Shown here: positions 1 through 4,174 of the stretch, one piece after another
How the letters are laid out: each line of letters begins with the position of its first letter
Position numbering within the stretch: the first letter of the stretch is position 1
Origin: Deltaproteobacteria bacterium RBG_13_61_14
Lineage (GTDB): Bacteria; RBG-13-61-14
Direction: 5' to 3'
Length of the DNA: 6,007 nucleotides
Assembly (NCBI GenBank): GCA_001797815.1
Contig: MGQK01000060.1
Location: forward strand, 24,999-31,005
Notes under the pieces: generated by a model
The model's input: the letters and a program-made list of their open reading frames with translations, nothing else
Databases searched by the model: none
What the model was told of the DNA's origin: nothing
Translations under genes and position numbers: made by a program

Positions 1-10
1 CACAACTTCT

Positions 11-33
11 TGGAAATTCTTGTAAAATTTCCA
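11..33. repeat. Small inverted repeat (8-bp arms, 7-bp spacer)
   Basis: TGGAAATT at 11-18 is perfectly complementary to AATTTCCA at 26-33, with the spacer CTTGTAA between them. There is no T-run after either arm, so it is not a clear intrinsic terminator. It could be a protein-binding site or part of a gene that leaves the window on the left. Function unknown. Confidence 0.45.
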
Positions 34-119
34 GTCAAGCGCGGCCTTGGTGGCGCAGGTGCCCTCACCCGCGATTGAGTGCCAAATTCCGCCCTCACCA
101 CGACCCGTCTCCTGTCCGA

Positions 120-224
120 ATCGCCCTAACTACGACACCATTCTCCCTAATCCAGACGCCTTTCGCCCTCATAAAAACACGATTCGCACTCATAAAGACA
201 CGATTCGCACTTACTACGACATGG
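120..224. repeat. Degenerate 21-bp tandem repeat, five units
   Basis: Five adjacent 21-bp units begin at 120, 141, 162, 183 and 204. The two central units (162-182 and 183-203) differ at only two positions and follow TTCGCNCTCATAAANACACG plus A; the outer units are more diverged. A further related but out-of-phase copy lies at 87-107. There are no unique spacers between units, so this is a minisatellite-like array and not a CRISPR. Because the period is seven codons, several frames stay open through it on both strands, giving seven-residue peptide repeats that look coding but are probably not. Confidence 0.75.
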
Positions 225-243
225 ACTGTTCCGCTCTTGAAAA

Positions 244-278
244 GGCTTGAGGCATGAGGCGAGAGGCTTGAGGCATTT
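244..278. repeat. Heptamer array, GGCNTGA type
   Basis: Five consecutive 7-bp units start at 244, 251, 258, 265 and 272 with approximate consensus GGCNTGA: GGCTTGA, GGCATGA, GGCGAGA, GGCTTGA, GGCATTT. It has the same period as the heptamer arrays at 404-438 and 1808-1842, and reads as their reverse-complement style (TCANGCC). It has no evident function. Confidence 0.65.
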
Positions 279-339
279 AACCTGAACTATTTACCTCTCT
301 TCCCTTTGCCCCTTTGCGGCTTGGCGTGAAACCTCTTTT

Positions 340-390
340 CCGCAGATTACGCGGCTCGACTGAGCTCGCCGAGGTCAGATTTCACAGATT
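340..390. repeat. Split 'cagatt' repeat interrupted by a 24-bp palindromic block
   Basis: CCGCAGATTACGC at 340-352 is the exact reverse complement of 1778-1790, which belongs to a 9-bp tandem array. The same kind of word resumes at 377-390 (AGATTTCACAGATT). Between them, 353-376 is a GC-richer block containing GAGCTC and a CTCG/CGAG potential stem. The simplest reading is a continuous 'cagatt' repeat split by a small palindromic insertion. I see no target duplication. Confidence 0.45.
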
Positions 391-403
391 TTCTTGTTCT
401 GAA

Positions 404-438
404 GCCTAAAGCCCGAAGCCTAATGTCTAATGCCTCTT
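404..438. repeat. Heptamer array, GCCTAAA type (copy 1)
   Basis: Five 7-bp units (GCCTAAA, GCCCGAA, GCCTAAT, GTCTAAT, GCCTCTT) run without gaps. The 35-bp block matches the block at 1808-1842 at 33 of 35 positions and in the same order of variant units, so the two are copies of one dispersed sequence and did not arise separately from simple slippage. Confidence 0.75.
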
Positions 439-504
439 GAATCACTTTCCACTGCTTACCTCCAACCGTGAACTGCGAACTCTCTTGACTGGCAGGGGGA
501 CAGG

Positions 505-565
505 CATTCCGCCTTCGCGGAGGACGAAGCGCTCCCGCCTGCGCGAAGCCAGCTCCGGCGGGCAT
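505..565. repeat. GC-rich palindromic patch
   Basis: Two potential hairpins lie side by side. TCCGC-CTTC-GCGGA occupies 508-521 (5-bp stem, 4-nt loop), and CCCGCC at 534-539 pairs with GGCGGG at 557-562. The word GAAGC occurs repeatedly between them. No U-run follows on either strand. This resembles the short interspersed palindromic elements common in candidate-phylum genomes; that comparison is from memory and not a match I can verify. Confidence 0.4.
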
Positions 566-630
566 AGGCAGGTCGGCAGAGTCTCTCCTGTCTGTCATCC
601 TTTGTCCTTCCCGTTTATAGCCTAATCAAC

Positions 631-658
631 GGAATTAAGTATGGTGTCCCCCGAATTT
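631..658 (+). repeat. Left terminal inverted repeat of the cassette
   Basis: The outer part is GGAATTAAGTATGGTGTCCC and the inner part CCGAATTT. It pairs with 1097-1124 with two mismatches. It runs into an iterated inner tail, GAATTTCG at 653-660 and again at 662-669, which includes the palindrome TTCGCGAA (657-664). The right arm lacks this tail, so the two ends are not fully symmetric. Confidence 0.8.
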
Positions 659-713
659 CGCGAATTTCGAATTTTCCTCTCAAAAATCAAGCACAGTCCC
701 AAAGCAATTGCAT

Positions 714-1094
714 TTATTTCTTTCGAGATTCCATCTTCAAGCCGATTAAGTAACCAATAGTTGCGCATAATATATGAAATGTCATAACAATTGCATTAAA
801 CTCATTTCTTGAAAGTTTCGACGGCTTCGGGCCTCTATAATATATTAAAAAGGCGTCAAATATGAAAAAAGCTAAAAATATCATAAAGCCTACTGTGATA
901 CCGAAAAGCGCACCTTTTATTCTTAGGGGACTCTGGGAATAGTCTTTATTCATTGCTTCTAGGCTAGTAGGATATTTTTTAATCAGACGAAAATAAAAAT
1001 ATCTAACAAAATAGATTACAACCAATATAACAAACCAATACGTTAAGAGTATATCTTTTATAGAAAAATCGGAAAAAGTATGCAATATTTTCAT
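714..1094 (-). CDS. Small three-helix membrane protein, function unknown
   Basis: I do not recognise this 126-residue protein. It has three strongly hydrophobic segments at about residues 14-36 (rich in Tyr, Phe and Val), 63-88 (GITVGFMIFLAFFIFDAF) and 103-122 (containing HILCATIGYLIGLKM), joined by short basic loops, and ends in ESRKK. It is probably an inner-membrane protein. The frame also stays open upstream to an ATG at 1118, but those eight extra codons lie mostly in the inverted repeat, so I choose the ATG at 1094. That start has no Shine-Dalgarno of its own. It overlaps the stop of the upstream 34-codon ORF as ATGA, so translational coupling is likely. Its AT-rich codon use is unlike the neighbouring genes and suggests foreign origin. 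The gene fills the inverted-repeat cassette. Confidence 0.65.
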   Translation of the reverse strand: MKILHTFSDFSIKDILLTYWFVILVVIYFVRYFYFRLIKKYPTSLEAMNKDYSQSPLRIKGALFGITVGFMIFLAFFIFDAFLIYYRGPKPSKLSRNEFNAIVMTFHILCATIGYLIGLKMESRKK

Positions 1095-1195
1095 GGTAAT
1101 TCGGGGGACACCATACATAATTCCGATATTTGGTCAATCGTGTCCAGCGGGAGGAAGGCTTCCGGTAAAGGAGAGGAAAGGGGTTTCCGGTTCAT
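1091..1195 (-). CDS. 34-codon leader ORF or 5' remnant of a disrupted gene
   Basis: The ORF starts at ATG 1195, behind GGAGG at 1204-1208 with an 8-nt spacer, a near-ideal ribosome-binding arrangement. It encodes 34 residues beginning MNRKPLSSPLPEAFLPLDTI. About the first 24 residues come from unique DNA and the next nine (ELCMVSPEL) from the inverted repeat. Its TGA overlaps the ATG of the membrane protein as ATGA. There are two readings. It may be a genuine leader peptide that carries ribosomes onto the Shine-Dalgarno-less membrane gene. Or it may be the start of a former gene cut off by arrival of the cassette. I find no continuation left of 631, which weakens simple insertion into a gene. 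The family is not recognised. Confidence 0.45.
   Translation of the reverse strand: MNRKPLSSPLPEAFLPLDTIDQISELCMVSPELP
1097..1124 (-). repeat. Right terminal inverted repeat of the cassette
   Basis: On the minus strand it reads GGAATTATGTATGGTGTCCC followed by CCGAATTA. It encodes nine in-frame codons near the end of the 34-codon ORF and, in another frame, the codons just upstream of the membrane protein start. Thus the repeat itself supplies the ORF's C-terminal residues, and the ATGA junction lies immediately inside the repeat. Confidence 0.8.
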
Positions 1196-1203
1196 GGGTT
1201 TGG

Positions 1204-1208
1204 CCTCC
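1204..1208 (-). promoter_or_regulatory. Shine-Dalgarno of the 34-codon ORF
   Basis: GGAGG on the minus strand, eight nucleotides before the ATG at 1195. It is the only strong ribosome-binding site ahead of the cassette gene, so it probably serves both ORFs through coupling. Confidence 0.6.
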
Positions 1209-1215
1209 GGGTCGC

Positions 1216-1233
1216 GGTTGCATAGAAGCAACC
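1216..1233 (-). promoter_or_regulatory. Leader hairpin in the 5' UTR
   Basis: On the minus strand GGTTGC-TTCTAT-GCAACC forms a perfect 6-bp stem with a 6-nt loop. It lies between the predicted transcription start (near 1243) and the GGAGG ribosome-binding site, with about seven nucleotides between stem and Shine-Dalgarno. There is no U-run, so it is not a terminator. It could stabilise the transcript or modulate ribosome access. Confidence 0.45.
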
Positions 1234-1249
1234 CTCGTTTAATGCTTCC

Positions 1250-1279
1250 ATTCTAGGCATAGAGCTTTCAAGTTGTCAA
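1250..1279 (-). promoter_or_regulatory. Strong sigma70-type promoter driving the leader ORF and cassette gene
   Basis: The perfect -35 TTGACA (1274-1279, minus strand) is followed, after 18 bp, by TAGAAT (1250-1255), five of six matches to TATAAT. It starts only ten bases past the stop of the nucleotidyltransferase gene and points towards the cassette, with transcription predicted to begin near 1243. The promoter lies outside the inverted repeat, so the cassette gene depends on host-side DNA for expression. Confidence 0.65.
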
Positions 1280-1289
1280 GCGAGAGGTG

Positions 1290-1595
1290 TCAGGCCGCAT
1301 ACAAGAGCTTCCGCGAATTTTGGATATTTTCCAGGAAATAACGGTTCTTGATCGCTGTCACCATGACCAGATCTATTGGCCGATGAAAAAGGGCCTCCAA
1401 GTCCTCCAGCAGGCCGAAATAGGCCTCGGCATATTCACCCGTCTTCAGGTTCTCGAACTCGACCAGAAAGTCCAGGTCGCTGGTCGAGGAATCGAAATCG
1501 CCCTTGACCGCAGAGCCGAAAAGCTCCAGCCGAAGGACGTGATGCGCCGCGCAAAGCCGCGCCAGCCTTTCTTGATATGGTTCCAGGATTACCAT
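1290..1595 (-). CDS. MNT-family minimal nucleotidyltransferase (MntA-like antitoxin), solitary
   Basis: This 101-residue protein has the minimal nucleotidyltransferase fold of the DNA polymerase beta superfamily. The signature FGSAVKGDFD..SDLDFLV is at residues 26-45, with catalytic acidic residues D40 and D42 and the probable third carboxylate D75 in RPIDLV. All key residues are present, so it looks active. In the HEPN/MNT toxin-antitoxin systems the MNT partner neutralises the HEPN RNase by AMPylation. Here no HEPN gene lies on either side: upstream is repeat DNA, and downstream, ten bases past the stop, is a new promoter. I choose ATG 1595. A TTG at 1604 would add three residues; neither start has a well-spaced Shine-Dalgarno (GGGG ends 3 nt before the ATG). 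It is likely an orphan antitoxin or the survivor of a broken module. Confidence 0.85.
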   Translation of the reverse strand: MVILEPYQERLARLCAAHHVLRLELFGSAVKGDFDSSTSDLDFLVEFENLKTGEYAEAYFGLLEDLEALFHRPIDLVMVTAIKNRYFLENIQNSRKLLYAA

Positions 1596-1607
1596 CTTCC
1601 CCAAGAC

Positions 1608-1619
1608 CCCTGATCAGGG
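1608..1619. promoter_or_regulatory. Perfect 12-bp palindrome in the MNT leader
   Basis: CCCTGATCAGGG is a perfect palindrome between the predicted promoter and the start codon of the nucleotidyltransferase gene. One arm overlaps the AGGGG that might act as a ribosome-binding site. It could be an operator, or fold in RNA to hide that site. Confidence 0.4.
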
Positions 1620-1624
1620 CCAGA

Positions 1625-1663
1625 CTATAATTTATTATAGCATCGAGATCATTGGTTCCGCAA
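1625..1663 (-). promoter_or_regulatory. Predicted MNT promoter with palindrome over the -10 box
   Basis: The minus strand shows a perfect -10 TATAAT at 1634-1639. With an 18-bp spacer, TTGCGG at 1658-1663 is a weak -35 (three of six). The -10 sits inside a perfect inverted repeat, CTATAAT-TT-ATTATAG (1625-1640), which places a TATAAT on the plus strand as well. Such a symmetric site over a -10 is typical of an autoregulatory operator, as in toxin-antitoxin promoters, but no DNA-binding protein is encoded nearby. Confidence 0.5.
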
Positions 1664-1732
1664 CCGCTGAGCGGTCTCGGCTACCTTTTTGCTTTCCGCC
1701 AACTGCGAACCAGGAACCGCCAACCGATTTCC

Positions 1733-1750
1733 TTCACGTTCACGTTCACG
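1733..1750. repeat. Hexamer TTCACG tandem repeat, three copies
   Basis: TTCACG occurs three times head to tail. It is one of several short word-like repeats filling the spacer between the operon end and the nucleotidyltransferase promoter. Nearby AACTGCGAAC at 1701-1710 also occurs at 471-480 in the left intergenic region, so the two spacers share vocabulary. Confidence 0.6.
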
Positions 1751-1763
1751 GTTAAAACCAAGG

Positions 1764-1790
1764 AATCTGCGAAATCTGCGTAATCTGCGG
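1764..1790. repeat. 9-bp AATCTGCGN tandem repeat, three copies
   Basis: AATCTGCGA, AATCTGCGT and AATCTGCGG follow one another exactly. The last 13 bases (1778-1790) reappear inverted at 340-352. No coding or regulatory role is evident. Confidence 0.7.
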
Positions 1791-1801
1791 ATGCTCTCTT
1801 T

Positions 1802-1822
1802 CTTAGGGCCTAAAGCCCAAAG
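1802..1822 (-). terminator. Weak hairpin just past the operon end
   Basis: On the minus strand CTTTGGGC and GCCCTAAG can pair over eight positions with one mismatch around a TTTAG loop, about 20 bases past the last stop codon. No U-run follows, so this is at best a weak or processing hairpin. It overlaps the heptamer array and may be only a by-product of it. Confidence 0.2.
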
Positions 1823-1842
1823 CCTAATGTCTAAAGCCTCTT
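1808..1842. repeat. Heptamer array, GCCTAAA type (copy 2)
   Basis: Five 7-bp units, 33 of 35 bases identical to 404-438 and in the same orientation. It ends one base before the stop codon of the 776-residue gene, so the dispersed repeat abuts the operon's end. Confidence 0.75.
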
Positions 1843-1843
1843 C

Positions 1844-4174
1844 TTAGCTCAGCCCCCATCGCCTTCGCAAGAACCACTCCAGGCTGAGGGGGGCGAGGGC
1901 GCAGAGGAAGGTGAAGAGGTTGTCCCAGAGGGGGAAGTCGCGGGTGCCGGTGATTTTTTCGACCACCGGGTTTTTGAAGCTCAGCTCCGCGGTTCCCGCG
2001 TCCGCCCGCACGCTCTTGCCCCCGGTCTCCCGGGAAATCTCGGCCAGCCATTCCGGCCGTAGCGCCACGTCCTCAAACTCGCGCTTCTCTTCCGCCACCT
2101 CGAACAACACCTCGTCGTGCCCGAGCGACCGTCCGGCCAGCATGGCCGAAGCCCGCAGCCGATAACCTCCGACCGCGGCCGGCTTCAGGGTGAAATTGTA
2201 TTTGCCCTTGCCGGCCGGCGTCGGCTCCGGGATCGGCAACTCCGCCCCGGAGGGCGCTTCCGCCACTTCCAATTTCACCCGGGCCTGGTCCGTGGGCTGG
2301 TAACTTTCGTCCAGGACTTCCAGGGCCAGGCGCACCTCTTCGCCGGGCTGATAGCGGCCCTTTTCCCGGGTGAGCGAGAGGAGTTTCATCTCCGGGTCCT
2401 GCAAGAGCCAGCGGAGCGCGTTGTCCCAGAAGATCTGGTAGGGCTTGTTGCTCTTGCCCTGTCCGACGGCGGGCAGGTTCCAGTGCCAGGTCGAGTCGGT
2501 GGCCACCACCAGGCAGCGGCCGGCGCCGGCTTCGGTGATCGCGATCACCGGAAGATTGCCCCCGGGACCCTTGGCAAAGGGGTGCTCGCCCAGGACCAGC
2601 GCGCCCGGCTTGGCCCGGAGCGTCCGGTTGATGCCGGAGAGCGCGGGCAGGGATTTCCAGACCCGCTCGTTCTCGGCCGGGTCCTGGGCCACCCGGGTGA
2701 TGGGATGGGTGCGCCCGGCCGGGGTGAGATACATGACGTAATCGCCTTCCTCCAGGTTCGGCCAGTCCGGGCCCAGCTCCACCGGCAGGATCTCCTCCAG
2801 CGGCGCGTTGAAGGCGATGCCCCCGAGCAAGGCCCGGATCCCGCCGATCACCAGGACCGAGCCGCCGCGCACCTTCACGTAGTCGCGCAACAGCATCATA
2901 TACTGCGGCAGGAGGTATTCCATGCCGAAGAAGTTCTGGAAGATGACCAGATCGAAGTTGGGCAGCTCCTCGGTGAACAGCTTCTGGGTGGGGAACGGGA
3001 TCAGGGCCAGCTCGTCCTGCGGGGCCATGGGATCGTCCTGGTATTCGCGGAGGATGTAGAAGCTGACCAGGTCCACCGAAGGGTTGCGCTTCATGGCCAT
3101 GCGCAGGAAGCGCTCGTCCCAGGAGGGGTTGCCCACGATGTAGAGCACCCGCACCTTGTCCCGGAGCACGCGCAGCGGGAAGCTCAGGCGGTTGTTGAGA
3201 TCGGAGGCCTCGCCGGCAAAGACCGGGACCTCCAGGGTGTAAAGGAACTCGCCCACCTTGCGGGGGGTGAAGTCCAACTTGACCTCGGTGGTCTCCTGCT
3301 TCAAGTCCAGCTCCACCTCGCGGCTGACCAGGACCTGGTCTCCGCTCTTCAGGGTGAGGGCCACCCGGTCGGCGAAACGGCCGGCGCTCTTGAGCTTGAC
3401 CTTGATCAGGAAGGGGTTGTGGACAAAGCCGTATTCATCGTGGACGGCCTCGGTGATGGCGAGGTCGTGGAGCGCCTCGGGTTTGCCGCAGAGCACGGTG
3501 TGGACCGGGGCCGGGAATTCGGCCAGGTCGGGGATGCGGAGCGCGAGACCGGCCTGGTCCTCGCGGGCCTTGAGGATCTGGCGGAGCCGGCCGTTGTCCG
3601 CGCCGTCGCTGAGGATGAGCATGCCGGCGACCGGCTGGGAGCCGAGTTCCTTGAGCGCGTCGGTCATGGACTCGAGGATATGCGTGCCCGCGCCGGTGGC
3701 GGCGAGCGAAGCTTCCGGTCGGCCGGGCAGGAGCCGGGGCGATTCGGCAAAGGCAAAATAACGGACCTGGAACTTTTCTTCCAGGTCGTCAAAGTAGCGC
3801 CGGTTGCCATCCACGAACTTGAGCGCCTGGGCCAGGCGGGAGGGACCCGAGTTGCTCTCGCCCAGGTTCATGCTTTCGGAGGTATCCAGCAGCACGGCCA
3901 GGGAATTGGTCAGGCGCACCACCTTGGCCAGGCGGAGGCTGGGCTGGAAAAGCGCGAAGCAGATAACCGCGGCTCCGAGCAAGCGCAGGGAAAGGAGCAG
4001 CGCGGCCTTGCCCCCGCGGGCGCGGCGGACCGCGGGCCAGAGGAAAAGGACGAGGGCGATGAGCAGGATCCCGGCGGCCCACCAGGTGGCGGAGGACTCG
4101 GCGCCGGCCCAGTGGATCTGCCAGCGGTCAAAGCCGGTGGTGTCCACCCCCAGCCGCTCAAGGAGCTGCATCAT
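1844..4174 (-). CDS. Membrane protein with VWA domain and GATase-like domain
   Basis: This 776-residue protein has two N-terminal transmembrane helices (about 31-47 and 57-80). A von Willebrand A domain (about 91-230) follows with an intact metal site: DTSES at 97-101, T164 in GAGTH and D190 in LSDGAD. Next come a beta-sandwich-like stretch (240-335) and a class I glutamine-amidotransferase-like domain (about 340-590: VLYIVGNPSWDERFLR, LVIGG, ATDSTWHWN). I see no nucleophilic cysteine where a real amidotransferase would have one, so it is probably a binding or scaffolding domain. A second sandwich region (600-695) leads to a final membrane helix ending in EWFLRRRWGL, typical of this family. 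ATG 4174 overlaps the upstream stop as ATGA and is preceded by AGGG with a 7-nt gap. It is the last gene of the operon and probably works with MoxR-type ATPases in a cell-envelope complex. The exact substrate is unknown. Confidence 0.85.
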   Translation of the reverse strand: MMQLLERLGVDTTGFDRWQIHWAGAESSATWWAAGILLIALVLFLWPAVRRARGGKAALLLSLRLLGAAVICFALFQPSLRLAKVVRLTNSLAVLLDTSESMNLGESNSGPSRLAQALKFVDGNRRYFDDLEEKFQVRYFAFAESPRLLPGRPEASLAATGAGTHILESMTDALKELGSQPVAGMLILSDGADNGRLRQILKAREDQAGLALRIPDLAEFPAPVHTVLCGKPEALHDLAITEAVHDEYGFVHNPFLIKVKLKSAGRFADRVALTLKSGDQVLVSREVELDLKQETTEVKLDFTPRKVGEFLYTLEVPVFAGEASDLNNRLSFPLRVLRDKVRVLYIVGNPSWDERFLRMAMKRNPSVDLVSFYILREYQDDPMAPQDELALIPFPTQKLFTEELPNFDLVIFQNFFGMEYLLPQYMMLLRDYVKVRGGSVLVIGGIRALLGGIAFNAPLEEILPVELGPDWPNLEEGDYVMYLTPAGRTHPITRVAQDPAENERVWKSLPALSGINRTLRAKPGALVLGEHPFAKGPGGNLPVIAITEAGAGRCLVVATDSTWHWNLPAVGQGKSNKPYQIFWDNALRWLLQDPEMKLLSLTREKGRYQPGEEVRLALEVLDESYQPTDQARVKLEVAEAPSGAELPIPEPTPAGKGKYNFTLKPAAVGGYRLRASAMLAGRSLGHDEVLFEVAEEKREFEDVALRPEWLAEISRETGGKSVRADAGTAELSFKNPVVEKITGTRDFPLWDNLFTFLCALAPLSLEWFLRRRWGLS

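Larger units (their letters stand above)
1..630. other. Gene-poor, repeat-rich intergenic region
   Basis: I see no convincing protein-coding gene here. Short open frames exist on both strands, but they are products of the 21-bp and 7-bp repeats: 21 is a multiple of three, so several frames stay open together. They lack Shine-Dalgarno sequences and show no recognisable domain. The region contains a small inverted repeat, a 21-bp tandem array, two heptamer arrays, a split 9-mer-type repeat and a GC-rich palindromic patch, each listed separately. Its base composition is intermediate between the AT-rich cassette to its right and the GC-rich operon. On the minus strand the frame from 129 to 1 is stop-free and leaves the window, but it has no ATG or GTG start upstream, so I do not call it a gene. 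Confidence 0.6.
631..1124 (-). mobile_element. Putative inverted-repeat-bounded AT-rich cassette
   Basis: A 28-bp sequence at 631-658 and its inverted copy at 1097-1124 agree at 26 of 28 positions, with one internal mismatch and one at the inner end. They bound about 440 bp that is visibly AT-rich against the GC-rich operon. The interior carries a single gene, a small membrane protein on the minus strand, and no transposase. I see no target-site duplication outside the repeats. The arms carry the core TATGGTGTCCCCCGAATT, with the inner ends facing the cargo. Possible explanations are a non-autonomous element moved in trans (MITE-like or REP-pair/REPIN-like), or cargo captured between two repeat insertions. 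Movement is inferred from the structure only. Confidence 0.6.

Noticed and set aside
1-129. Stop-free minus-strand frame running off the left edge, ending ALDWKFYKNFQEVV at the window edge
   Set aside because: The last part looks somewhat protein-like, but the frame is short, has no ATG or GTG start after its upstream stop and begins in diverged repeat DNA. It might be a gene remnant, but this cannot be supported from the window alone.
120-224. CRISPR array
   Set aside because: The 21-bp units are directly adjacent with no unique spacers, and no cas genes are present.
47-257. Two overlapping plus-strand open frames in the left region
   Set aside because: Both arise from the 21-bp tandem array staying open in several frames; the peptides are simple seven-residue repeats and there is no ribosome-binding site.
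347-598. Minus-strand open frame of 83 codons
   Set aside because: It runs through the heptamer array and the GC-rich palindromes; it has no domain, no good start signal and repeat-derived composition.
1094-1118. Upstream ATG at 1118 as the membrane protein start
   Set aside because: The extra codons are mostly inverted-repeat sequence and have no ribosome-binding site; the ATG at 1094 forms an ATGA overlap with the preceding ORF.
1216-1233. Leader hairpin as a riboswitch or intrinsic terminator
   Set aside because: It is a single 6-bp stem without a U-run and without any conserved riboswitch motif that I can recognise.
1287-1613. Plus-strand open frame opposite the nucleotidyltransferase
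   Set aside because: It covers nearly the same span as the MNT gene, which has intact catalytic motifs. The plus-strand translation shows no family signature.
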